Below are positions 31,228 through 39,366 of a stretch of 44,085 nucleotides of DNA, piece by piece. The notes beneath the pieces are model-generated. The model did not search any database, was not told the origin of the DNA, and saw only the letters and a list, made by a program, of their open reading frames with translations. The stretch comes from Bacteroidia bacterium (lineage in GTDB: Bacteria > Bacteroidota > Bacteroidia > Flavobacteriales_E > Vicingaceae). The position numbers were made by a program, and so were the translations under genes. How positions within the stretch are numbered: the first letter of the stretch is position 1; the number at the start of each line of letters is the position of its first letter. The stretch covers positions 1 to 44,085 of the forward strand of contig JAUIGQ010000007.1 in assembly GCA_030429925.1 (NCBI GenBank), in the 5' to 3' direction.

Positions 31228-32500
31228 TTTCTTTGTTTACTTCAGTGGATAAAAAATCATTTTCTTCTTTGTCGTCTTTCCCATACAGGAAAGTAATGTC
31301 CTCAACTGGAACAACATTCTTACCGGAAACTACAAGGGCCAGTGCCATGATCACACAGCTGATGATGATGATGTATAGCAATATTCCCGAATCAAATGCC
31401 GGCTCTTGAAATTCTTCAGGGATGGCAAAGAATAAGAGTATGCTGATCAATCCTCTAGGCGTCAGCCAAACTTGAGGGTAGATATCCTTTAAAAGGAATA
31501 GCTTCACGATCAAGAACCTCAGAACATAGATCAATGCCAAAAGAGAGATACTAATGATGGCAACGTTCAAGTCCATCAAACTGCTCAGAGCAATACTGAT
31601 CCCAAAGAGAACAAAGAAAAAGGTTCTTACTACAAAGGCAGATTCAATGGTCACCAAATGAAAATCTTCCAAGACTTCGCTCACTTTTGAACGGTCGATC
31701 CACTTTCTCAGCACACCTCCAAAAAACACATTGTAATTGTTCAAGATCAATCCGAAGATCAAGATCTCCACCAAGGAAGATAGGTGGAAGAGTTTACCAA
31801 CGGAATAGAGGATCATCAACACAGCGATCAACATGAATAGCTTTACTTGTGAGGTCATCTTTTGGAAGATCAATACCAAACCATAGCTGATCGCAACAGA
31901 CAATAGGAGGGTGATGGCAATATTGGAGAAGATGTTACTCGCCACCACCTGTGCACTTTCAGCACCCGCATTTTCCAAAAGAAAATAGAATACCATAATC
32001 CCGAGTATATCTGAGAAAGTTCCTTCATAGACCATGAATTCCTTTTTCAATTCAGATAATCCCCCAACAGATGGGATAATAATGGCACTGCTCATAATGG
32101 AGAGAGGAACTGCGTAAATGACCGCATGAAAGAAATCATCAATGATGAAATACTGCAGGATATAGGCTGCGCCAATAGTGGTTAAACCCAATGATAGCAG
32201 GGCAACGCTAAAGGATTTCCAGATGATGGGCCACTTCTCTTTGGTAAGTTTAAGATCCAGAGCTGCCTCCAGCACGATCATGATCAATCCAATGATCCCC
32301 AATACCTCAAGAATGTCGAAGAGGGAATCATCTGTAGTGATGTTCATGAACTTCATGCCTTGTCTGAGCAGGATCCCCAGAGCAATTAACATGAGTACAG
32401 AAGGGATGTTGGTCTTCTTAGAAATGATATTGAAGAAATAGGAAAGAATGATGATCAGGCTCAGCCCAATTATCGCCCAATAGGGATTGATCATTTCCAT
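31202..32500 (-). CDS. Cation:proton antiporter (CPA family)
   Basis: The 432-residue integral membrane protein has about 12 hydrophobic segments and a hydrophilic C-tail. The first segments (WAIIGLSLIIILSYFFNIIS, IPSVLMLIALGILLRQG), LMIVLEAALDLKL, SSAIIIPSVGGLSELK and YEGTFSDILGIMVFYFLLE match Na+/H+ or K+/H+ exchangers of the CPA1 type. The Glu-Gly-x3-Asp within the last motif is the probable ion-binding site. No RCK/TrkA domain is attached. It overlaps the gene upstream by 10 bases and the PhoD-like gene by 26, so the three form one unit. Confidence 0.9.
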   Translation of the reverse strand: MEMINPYWAIIGLSLIIILSYFFNIISKKTNIPSVLMLIALGILLRQGMKFMNITTDDSLFDILEVLGIIGLIMIVLEAALDLKLTKEKWPIIWKSFSVALLSLGLTTIGAAYILQYFIIDDFFHAVIYAVPLSIMSSAIIIPSVGGLSELKKEFMVYEGTFSDILGIMVFYFLLENAGAESAQVVASNIFSNIAITLLLSVAISYGLVLIFQKMTSQVKLFMLIAVLMILYSVGKLFHLSSLVEILIFGLILNNYNVFFGGVLRKWIDRSKVSEVLEDFHLVTIESAFVVRTFFFVLFGISIALSSLMDLNVAIISISLLALIYVLRFLIVKLFLLKDIYPQVWLTPRGLISILLFFAIPEEFQEPAFDSGILLYIIIISCVIMALALVVSGKNVVPVEDITFLYGKDDKEENDFLSTEVNKENGNKRSSH

Positions 32501-33327
32501 GGCATCTTCAATTTATTAGCAGTTTTTTCTTCTACTTCATCTTCAAAAAGAGCATCGAAGATCTGCTTTGCAAGAATAGGGAAATAGGATGAAGTAATGG
32601 TATTGATATCGTTTTCTGTTGCAGGTACCAGAGTGGAAGAAATACCTGTGGCCAGAATACTACCGTCTTTTTTATAGAGTGTAAAGTGCACTTTCAACTC
32701 TCTATTGAACTCCATTCTTTGCATGGCAGCAGCGTCTCCATAGACATTTCGAAAATCCAGTTCATTCAAGAAGAGGAAGAATTCATTGTTGAAGTTCATA
32801 TGCATGCTATCCAGCATCTTTTGATCACTTACAACTGCTTTCATATAGCGTTCACGTGGATCGCTCTTGGTAACGATCTCGCCACCTTGTACCCCACCTC
32901 TATCGTAGCGATCATCTTCCTTTTTCTTGAACTTCTCTTTGAACTTGGTAACTCCATCTTTCTCTTCCGTTTTGGAAACCAATTCATATTCCAGATCAAT
33001 ATTTTGGTAGATATAGCTCAAGGAAGATTGGGCACTATCGTCATCTAGGGTGTAATAGGAAGTTACCTTACATCTTTCTTTGAAAGTGTAGTATAGACTT
33101 TGGTCCAGGGCATTGGTAAAACGGGAAATGATCTGCTCAGAATTCATTTGATTGTGCTCAGCAAGTTTGCCATTGACATCAGACAAATACATTTTGCTTT
33201 GGAAGGGAACGATCAAGATCGACTGATGGTCCAACATAAAGGGCTCATCTTGAAATCTCAAGGTGGAATGTTGAGCAGTGGCTGAAAGGCAGATCATTGC
33301 GAAAACGCAACTTAGTAATAGTCTCAT
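32491..33327 (-). CDS. Uncharacterised exported protein
   Basis: The 278-residue protein begins with a signal peptide (MRLLLSCVFAMICLSATAQ). The mature protein has an early strand pattern (ILIVPFQSKMYLSDVNGKL), a charged central region (KFKEKFKKKEDDRYDRGG) and a C-terminal part with FNNEFFLFLNELDFRN and VHFTLYKKDGSILATGISST. No domain is recognised; the general look is of a periplasmic lipoprotein-free protein. It overlaps the antiporter gene start by 10 bases, which ties it to the antiporter and the PhoD-like enzyme, perhaps as a periplasmic accessory. That role is inference only. Confidence 0.72.
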   Translation of the reverse strand: MRLLLSCVFAMICLSATAQHSTLRFQDEPFMLDHQSILIVPFQSKMYLSDVNGKLAEHNQMNSEQIISRFTNALDQSLYYTFKERCKVTSYYTLDDDSAQSSLSYIYQNIDLEYELVSKTEEKDGVTKFKEKFKKKEDDRYDRGGVQGGEIVTKSDPRERYMKAVVSDQKMLDSMHMNFNNEFFLFLNELDFRNVYGDAAAMQRMEFNRELKVHFTLYKKDGSILATGISSTLVPATENDINTITSSYFPILAKQIFDALFEDEVEEKTANKLKMPWK

Positions 33328-33412
33328 TTTTGACTTTTTATCAAAAATAAGCTCAGTCCTACCGATGCAATAGTAGAAAGAGTGCTACTTTAAAACAGAG
33401 GAATGTTAACAA

Positions 33413-34732
33413 TTAGTCGAAAGCTCGAATGATATCATTTCCGTTGGCAAGGATCATTAACCCAAGCAGAATAATGATACCAACGATCTGAGCGTATTCC
33501 AAGAATTTGTCGTTGGGTTTTCTACCGGTAATGATCTCATAAAGCAAGAACATCACATGTCCACCGTCCAATGCAGGAATAGGAAGGATGTTCATGATCG
33601 CCAGAATGATGGAAAGAAAAGCCGTAAAGGACCAGAATCTCTGCCAGTCCCAAGTAGGACTAAAAGCCTTAGCAATGGTTCCAAATCCACCTAAAGACTT
33701 GTAAGCTTCTGTTTCAGGTTTGAAGATCAATTTGATCTGCTTGATGTAATTGTCGAAAGAGCTGTATGCTTTAGTAAAGCCTGCCGGGATAGATTCTATC
33801 AAGCTGTATTCTTCAATGGCAACAGGAATTTGCTCATCTGCCGGTGTGATCGCGAATCCAAGAGTGCCTTGTTCACTAACATCGGCATTTAAGACAACCT
33901 CACTTCCATTTCTCAAAACTGTAAAGCTGATCTTTTCTCCTTTCAATCCTTGAAGTGTTTTAACAACATCCTGGAAGAAAGGCGTAGGAGTTCCTTCAAC
34001 GGAGACCAATTGATCGCCCACTTGCAATCCGGCTTTTTCGGCATTGGAGCCGGAGGTGACTTCAGCTACTTCAGCAATCAATGCAGGCTCAATAAAGGCA
34101 TCCTGCTTTTTGATCATATTGGCCACCGTGTTCTCCGAGATTTGGATATCCTCGGAAATTCCTTCCCTTTCTATCTGAATGGTTTTAGCATCTTCCAACA
34201 AGATCTTCAACGGAATGTCTTTCAATTTCTCGACTTTTTGTCCGTCAAGACTCAAGATCTTGTCTCCGCTTTTCAGCCCCATTTCCATGGCTACCGAATC
34301 TGCATATATCCCATAAGTAAGCTTGTCAGTTGGAACGTATTGAGTTCCCCAAACGAAAAGAACCCCGATATAAATAGCAATTCCCAAGATCACATTCACG
34401 GTTACTCCACCCAACATGATGATCAATCGTTGCCAGGCTGGTTTAGAACGAAACTCCCAGGGTTGAGGTGGTTGTTTCATCTGTTCCTTGTCCATGGACT
34501 CGTCGATCATTCCCGAGATCTTCACATAACCTCCCAAAGGAAGCCAACCAATTCCATATTCTGTCTCGCCTTTCTTGAACTTGAAGAGAGAGAACCATGG
34601 ATCAAAGAAAAGATAGAACTTCTCAACTCTAGTCTTGAATAGTTTCGCAGGTATAAAATGACCCAGCTCGTGAAGGATCACGAGGATGGATAAACTGAGA
34701 ATTAATTGTGATGCGCGAATTAGGATCTCCAT
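33413..34732 (-). CDS. rseP: RIP metalloprotease RseP (site-2 protease)
   Basis: RseP cleaves membrane-embedded proteins such as anti-sigma factors within the bilayer. The 439-residue protein has the zinc motif HELGH (H21, E22, H25) in the first membrane helix, and two PDZ domains (about residues 130-205 and 215-290; GLKSGDKILSLDG and AGLQVGDQLVSVEG). The second catalytic element NILPIPALDGGHVMFLLYE lies near the C-terminus. The dxr gene lies 189 bases upstream on the same strand, a conserved pairing in bacteria. The anti-sigma-like protein at 11236-12291 is a possible substrate in principle, but nothing in the sequence shows it. Confidence 0.95.
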   Translation of the reverse strand: MEILIRASQLILSLSILVILHELGHFIPAKLFKTRVEKFYLFFDPWFSLFKFKKGETEYGIGWLPLGGYVKISGMIDESMDKEQMKQPPQPWEFRSKPAWQRLIIMLGGVTVNVILGIAIYIGVLFVWGTQYVPTDKLTYGIYADSVAMEMGLKSGDKILSLDGQKVEKLKDIPLKILLEDAKTIQIEREGISEDIQISENTVANMIKKQDAFIEPALIAEVAEVTSGSNAEKAGLQVGDQLVSVEGTPTPFFQDVVKTLQGLKGEKISFTVLRNGSEVVLNADVSEQGTLGFAITPADEQIPVAIEEYSLIESIPAGFTKAYSSFDNYIKQIKLIFKPETEAYKSLGGFGTIAKAFSPTWDWQRFWSFTAFLSIILAIMNILPIPALDGGHVMFLLYEIITGRKPNDKFLEYAQIVGIIILLGLMILANGNDIIRAFD

Positions 34733-34921
34733 TCGAAAAATAAAGCCTCAAAAGTAATGATTAACTTAGGAAGAGGGGAGGTAAAATCCAATTACAAAAA
34801 GTTGGCATTTTCATTCCGGTGAAGAAATTATTTAGAGCGACGGGATTAAATGAATTATTTAAAGTTGGTTCAAGGTTTCTGAAAAATTTTGTCAATCTAA
34901 ATAATAAAGACAATTTAACAA

Positions 34922-36097
34922 TCAATAAATTCTCACAATGATCTCCCTCGCTTTTTCCCTCGCTTCCTGGTCCGCTGCCAGATATTGCTCCAAGCTTGCC
35001 TTTTTTATATTCGTCATACTTTCCATCACTTCTTCATTGATATCTGCAATTTGCAGAAAGGAGATCTGCTTATTTCTAAAAGCCTGATTGCTGATCTCGT
35101 TGGCTGCATTGAGCACACAAGCAGCAGTGCCTTCCATCTCCAAAGCTTGATAGCACAGTTTCAAGTTTTTGAACACATTCTCATCTACTTTTTCAAAATC
35201 CAGAGAAGGATAATTCATAAAATCAAAACGAGGAAAATCCGATTTGATCCTTTGAGGGTAGGCCAAGGCATATTGAATGGGCAGTTTCATATCCGGCAAC
35301 CCCATTTGGGCCTTCATACTCCCGTCCTCAAATTGAACAATTGAATGTATGATCGACTGTGGATGCACGATCACTTCGATCTGCTCGGGTTTAAGATGAA
35401 AAAGCCATTTGGCCTCTATTACTTCCAGTCCCTTGTTCATCATGGTGGCTGAGTCAATCGTGATCTTCGCCCCCATTTCCCAATTGGGATGTTTTAGAGC
35501 AGCTTCAAGGCTAACCTTTTCCAATTGTTCTTTGGAGTATCCTCTAAAAGGACCACCGGATGCTGTGAGAATGATCTTCTCCAATGGATTGTGCAATTCC
35601 CCTACCATGCATTGGAACAAGGCTGAATGCTCAGAATCAACCGGAATGATCGGAACTCTTCTGCTGGCTGCTTCCTTCATGATCAATTCTCCGGCAACTA
35701 CCAAAGTTTCTTTGTTGGCTAAGGCAATGGGTTTTCCGGCTTTTATTGCATTCAATGTAGGTTGCAGTCCAATAGCCCCAACAACAGCCGTCAATACAAT
35801 ATCTATTTCCTCCATTTCCACTACTTGTGCCAGAGCTTCATTGCCAGCATAGGTCTTGATGTCTTCCTTCCACAGTTCTTCAGAAACTTTTTTATACTGC
35901 TCCTCATCTCCAATAACCACACAATTTGGCTTGAACTTAAGTGCCTGTTTTATAAGAAGTTCCGCATTTTTATATGCCGTAAGTACCTCAACCTCAAATA
36001 ATTCAGGATTTTTTTCTATCACATCCAAAGCCTGACAACCAATGGAGCCTGTAGAGCCAAGTATGGCAACCCTTTTCTTTTTTTCAGAATTTCTCAT
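34922..36097 (-). CDS. dxr: 1-deoxy-D-xylulose 5-phosphate reductoisomerase
   Basis: DXR makes 2-C-methyl-D-erythritol 4-phosphate in the non-mevalonate isoprenoid pathway with NADPH and a divalent metal. The 391-residue protein has the cofactor loop AILGSTGSIGCQALD, ANKETLVVAGEL, the metal and substrate block PVDSEHSALFQC, LTASGGPFRGYS, the flexible loop HPNWEMGAKITIDSATMMNKGLE (with the conserved Trp), and IVHPQSIIHSIVQF followed by QMGLPDMKLPIQYAL. All are normal. The gene precedes rseP in the same direction. No other isoprenoid gene is in the window. Confidence 0.97.
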   Translation of the reverse strand: MRNSEKKKRVAILGSTGSIGCQALDVIEKNPELFEVEVLTAYKNAELLIKQALKFKPNCVVIGDEEQYKKVSEELWKEDIKTYAGNEALAQVVEMEEIDIVLTAVVGAIGLQPTLNAIKAGKPIALANKETLVVAGELIMKEAASRRVPIIPVDSEHSALFQCMVGELHNPLEKIILTASGGPFRGYSKEQLEKVSLEAALKHPNWEMGAKITIDSATMMNKGLEVIEAKWLFHLKPEQIEVIVHPQSIIHSIVQFEDGSMKAQMGLPDMKLPIQYALAYPQRIKSDFPRFDFMNYPSLDFEKVDENVFKNLKLCYQALEMEGTAACVLNAANEISNQAFRNKQISFLQIADINEEVMESMTNIKKASLEQYLAADQEAREKAREIIVRIY

Positions 36098-36160
36098 TCA
36101 ATTAATAAAACCTTAATCTCTTTATTACCGTATAGTTACCCACTCAATGGGGAATTTAAA

Positions 36161-36168
36161 TATATTTG
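36161..36168 (+). promoter_or_regulatory. -7 promoter element for the 56-residue membrane protein
   Basis: TATATTTG fits TAnnTTTG exactly, 25 bases before the ATG at 36194. It lies in the divergent gap upstream of dxr. The -33 element is not clear. Confidence 0.5.
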
Positions 36169-36193
36169 ACGCCCGGGAATACAGCTAACCACA

Positions 36194-36364
36194 ATGAATT
36201 CACAAAACCACGTACTTCGTTTGATCGTATCTTGCGCAATTGTTTTCTCGCTTGCAGTTGCAGTAGTTTACATTCAGGAGTTCAAAGAAAACGAAAAAGC
36301 GAATCTAAATCAAAAGGATAATAAATCTCTTTATCTTACTAACCAGCAATGGTTGACCAAGTAA
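36194..36364 (+). CDS. Small single-pass membrane protein (56 residues)
   Basis: A 57-codon frame runs from the ATG at 36194 to the TAA at 36362-36364. The peptide begins MNSQNHVLRLIVSCAIVFSL, has one hydrophobic helix (about residues 8-26) and then a charged, Lys/Asn-rich tail ending QQWLTK. A -7 promoter element lies 25 bases before the start. It fills the gap between the divergent dxr gene and the convergent VWA gene, ending one base before the VWA stop, so the space appears used, not random. The frame is short, so coding is likely but not proven. No function is recognised. Confidence 0.6.
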   Translation: MNSQNHVLRLIVSCAIVFSLAVAVVYIQEFKENEKANLNQKDNKSLYLTNQQWLTK

Positions 36365-36365
36365 G

Positions 36366-37451
36366 TTAAAGCCTAGAATTCTTCTTGATATTCTTAAGGA
36401 TCTGATCTCGATCTTTCAATTGATCGATTCTCACCATATCCCCATTTCCCAATTTCGATAGTTTTTTCAGCTCTTTTCTTGCCCAGGATTTTGATTTGAT
36501 AGCCAAAACGGAAACTTTCAATCCTTCTTTAGCAGCATTCTCTATTTGCCTCTTGGTTCCATTGGGCCCAGGCTTCAGATCAAATGCTCCATCACTCACC
36601 AAATACAATTGATTATTTCCTTCATTTAGATAATTATTCAATGCCGTTTGAATGGCCAGCTCAATTCCTTCAATGGCATTGGTCCTGCCCTTAGCTTCAA
36701 GTGATTGAATGATCCCTTCTATTTTTTCCTTGTCAACGGCTTTTGCATTTTCGATCAATTTGGCTTCATTGTCATAGCAGACGATACTCAAGATATCTTC
36801 CTCCCTCAAAGGCTGAAGCAAAGTGATCAAGCTTTCCTTCAACAATTCAAGCTTTCCCTCCTTGGCCATAGAAGAAGAAATATCGATCAAGAAAACCATA
36901 TTGTTAGGTCGAAATTCTTCACTCAGTAACTCAATTTTTTCAGGCTCTTCTCCCAACATCACATTGAAACTCCTGATCTGACCGGTTACTTTCCTGCGCC
37001 TTTTGGCAATTTGTCGAGGAGTTGGAACATCGTCAAAGGAGGGGCATTTTTGTAATCCATTGGAGGGCAATCGTTGAACTTTGCCGGTAAATTGGATCTT
37101 GATATCATATTCAGCTTGATCAAAATGCAATTCCAGTGTTTTGTCAAAAGGGCCAATTTGCATTTGATTGATCTTAACTCTTACAAAGGTGAATCCCCCT
37201 GCCAATAGAACTCTGTCTCTGATCTGCACCTGCATAGGAGGAGTAGCAAAATGATTGATCAAATTCATGGCAGTTGGCGCAGGATTATAGATTACAAGAT
37301 CAACTATATCTTCATTGTTCTTTTTGATCTTACCTAGGTCAAAGGATCGTTCTATAATACTTTGAGAATTTGCCCCTGTCGAAAAAGTGAGCAGAAAGCT
37401 CAAGAAGAGAAAGGTGAAGAACGAAAGGACTTTGCTCGGCAATTTCATCAT
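36366..37451 (-). CDS. Exported protein with DUF1573-like and VWA domains
   Basis: The 361-residue protein starts with a signal peptide (about residues 1-29). It is followed by an Ig-like domain resembling DUF1573 (ERSFDLGKIKKNNEDIVDLV, VQIRDRVLLAGGFTFVRVKI), and then a von Willebrand factor A domain from about residue 180. The MIDAS motif is present as FLIDISSSM (D-x-S-x-S), with a later Thr/Asp loop (KGRTNAIEGIELAI and YLVSDGAFD). VWA domains of this kind bind metal-dependent protein ligands. Its ATG overlaps the TGA of the methyltransferase gene (ATGA). No partner ATPase such as MoxR is next to it. Confidence 0.85.
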   Translation of the reverse strand: MMKLPSKVLSFFTFLFLSFLLTFSTGANSQSIIERSFDLGKIKKNNEDIVDLVIYNPAPTAMNLINHFATPPMQVQIRDRVLLAGGFTFVRVKINQMQIGPFDKTLELHFDQAEYDIKIQFTGKVQRLPSNGLQKCPSFDDVPTPRQIAKRRRKVTGQIRSFNVMLGEEPEKIELLSEEFRPNNMVFLIDISSSMAKEGKLELLKESLITLLQPLREEDILSIVCYDNEAKLIENAKAVDKEKIEGIIQSLEAKGRTNAIEGIELAIQTALNNYLNEGNNQLYLVSDGAFDLKPGPNGTKRQIENAAKEGLKVSVLAIKSKSWARKELKKLSKLGNGDMVRIDQLKDRDQILKNIKKNSRL

Positions 37452-38122
37452 TTATAGGCAACCCCGTAGATCACATAATGTTGCTTAGAAGATAAGATCC
37501 CACTGATCAGATGGTCTATTTTGCCAAGAAAACCTCTTTGAGATTCCGACCTGCCAAAGGCTGCAAAGAAACCTGTGGTTTTGTATTCTACTTTTGAAAA
37601 TTCTGAGAAGATGGAATGAACTTCTTCCATTCTCAAATAATTCCATTCGCTGCCCCATTTAACAAAGTTCTTTCTAAAGAATCGATGAACAAGAGAGGAT
37701 TCAAGATTTTCAGCAAATAAAAGAACTCCTCCTTTTTTCAAGGATCGATATGCTTGATCGATCACCAATTTCTTCTTTTCATCTTGTCCATTTCTGCCAA
37801 TTCCGCCCAAGATGGATTTGAAGATCACTACATCAAATGATTCTTCGTAAGGGATATTGGTAGCATCGATAGATGCATAATTGATCTTTAGATCCTTATA
37901 CTTTTGATGCAAAGGCTTTGCAGTCTCTTCCGGATTTTCTAGGTCAGAACAGACCACCTCAAACCCTTTCAGGGCTATCCATAGGGACAATCCACCTCTT
38001 CTGCCCCCAAGTTCCAATGCCTTACCCTTAGAGTTAGGGAGTCGATCTTCCCAATAGGGAATTGCTTTCCCCCAGTTCACTAGGTCCCATTCAATGATAT
38101 CTGTAAGAAGCTGTTTTTCCAT
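37448..38122 (-). CDS. Class I SAM-dependent methyltransferase
   Basis: The 224-residue protein has the SAM-binding Gly-rich motif I as ALELGGRRGGLSLWIA, motif II with the acidic residue FEVVCSDLENP, a SIDATNIPYEE motif and FDVVIFKSILGGIG. It then has the GGVLLFAENLESS segment of type 11-like methyltransferases. The second half (FFRKNFVKWGSEWNYLRMEE) is less typical and may bind the acceptor. It is divergent from the glycosyltransferase gene at 38237 and may modify glycans or lipid-linked sugars, but the substrate cannot be read. The stop overlaps the start of the VWA gene by four bases. Confidence 0.85.
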   Translation of the reverse strand: MEKQLLTDIIEWDLVNWGKAIPYWEDRLPNSKGKALELGGRRGGLSLWIALKGFEVVCSDLENPEETAKPLHQKYKDLKINYASIDATNIPYEESFDVVIFKSILGGIGRNGQDEKKKLVIDQAYRSLKKGGVLLFAENLESSLVHRFFRKNFVKWGSEWNYLRMEEVHSIFSEFSKVEYKTTGFFAAFGRSESQRGFLGKIDHLISGILSSKQHYVIYGVAYK

Positions 38123-38236
38123 ATTGCTTTTGCGAAATTAACTAATCAACTGATGATAACTTCTTCAGCTAGCTTGTCTCATTCATCCTTTATGGTCGAA
38201 CTTTGAATCTTTCTAAGCTTTTAGCACATTTGAACT

Positions 38237-39262
38237 GTGATTGATTCCTTCCCATCTGTTTCTGTTGTTATTCCTTGCCTGAATGAAGAGAAATACATTG
38301 AAAGATGCTTGCAGTCTATTGTTGATGTAGACTATCCTAAGGAGAAGCTGGAAGTCTTTGTTTGCGATGGTATTAGCTCAGATGGCAGTAGGGAGATCAT
38401 TTCTCGAATGTCAGCAAGCTACCCCTATATACACTTGTTAGACAATGAAGCAAGGACAACTCCTCATGCATTAAATCTTGGGTTGAAAAGATCAAATGCA
38501 GAGGTGAAGATCATTCTGGGAGCCCATGCAGAGATCGACCGGCAATTCATTTTGCAAAACATAGAGACACTTAAGGAATCTGAAGAAGTGGGCTGTTCAG
38601 GAGGCATTATAGAGAATGTTTATGAAGACAATACATCTGAATTGATCGGAAAAGCTATGTCTTCCTCCTTTGGAGTTGGGAATGCTCATTTCAGAACTGC
38701 AGCCAAAGAAGGATTTGTAGATACTGTTGCTTTTGGTGCCTATAGAAAGGAAGTTTTTGAAAAGGTTGGATACTTCGATGAAGATCTGGTAAGAAATCAG
38801 GATGATGAGTTCAATTTTAGGCTGTTGAAGAATGGCTACAAGATATTTTTATCCAAAGCCATTCGATCTAAGTACTATGTGAGAGCCAGTCTTAAGAAAC
38901 TATACAGACAATACTATCAATATGGTTATTGGAAGGTTTTTGTGAACAAGAAGCACAAGGCCATAACAACCTTCAGACAGCTTGTTCCATTGTTCTTTGT
39001 GCTCTATTTATTCATTGGAATAGCAGCTTCAATTATTTACAGACTATTGATCGGTTTATTCAGCTTTGGACTGGCGATCTATTTTGCCCTGTCAATTTTT
39101 TCAGCCATCAGATTACATTCCTCCCCCATCAAGATCTTGAAAACTGTTAGCATATTCTTTATCCTTCATTTTAGCTATGGGTTGGGATATTTAAATGGAA
39201 TTTGGAGGTTTGTGCTTTTGGGGAAAGGGCCGGATATTCGTCAAATGAAATCTTCTCGATAA
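38237..39262 (+). CDS. Family 2 glycosyltransferase with C-terminal membrane segments
   Basis: The 341-residue protein is a GT-A fold transferase: VSVVIPCLNEEKYIERCLQS at the start, EVFVCDGISSDGSREI, the metal/nucleotide region (LGAHAEIDRQFI, near residues 94-105) and FDEDLVRNQDDEFNFRLLKNGYKIF, where the ED near Q/D may be the catalytic base. The C-terminal 80 residues have two or three membrane helices (FFVLYLFIGIAASIIYRLL, LFSFGLAIYFALSIF). The start is GTG at 38237; an in-frame stop lies six bases upstream, so no earlier start exists. Succinoglycan biosynthesis protein ExoA-like enzymes are the closest known pattern. Sugar and acceptor are unknown. Confidence 0.88.
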   Translation: MIDSFPSVSVVIPCLNEEKYIERCLQSIVDVDYPKEKLEVFVCDGISSDGSREIISRMSASYPYIHLLDNEARTTPHALNLGLKRSNAEVKIILGAHAEIDRQFILQNIETLKESEEVGCSGGIIENVYEDNTSELIGKAMSSSFGVGNAHFRTAAKEGFVDTVAFGAYRKEVFEKVGYFDEDLVRNQDDEFNFRLLKNGYKIFLSKAIRSKYYVRASLKKLYRQYYQYGYWKVFVNKKHKAITTFRQLVPLFFVLYLFIGIAASIIYRLLIGLFSFGLAIYFALSIFSAIRLHSSPIKILKTVSIFFILHFSYGLGYLNGIWRFVLLGKGPDIRQMKSSR

Positions 39263-39301
39263 GTTTGCAGCATAATTCTATTTTGAATCTGTTTTGCTAT
39301 T

Positions 39302-39332
39302 TTGAAGGAATAGAATTAAACTCTACTATTGT
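39302..39332 (+). promoter_or_regulatory. Bacteroidota-type promoter before the second glycosyltransferase
   Basis: TTTG (39302-39305), 19 bases, then TACTATTG (39325-39332) fits TTTG-N19-TAnnTTTG with one mismatch. It lies 34 bases before the ATG at 39367. Confidence 0.62.
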
Positions 39333-39366
39333 ATAAAGACACATCAATTAATCAGATCTCAGCATT

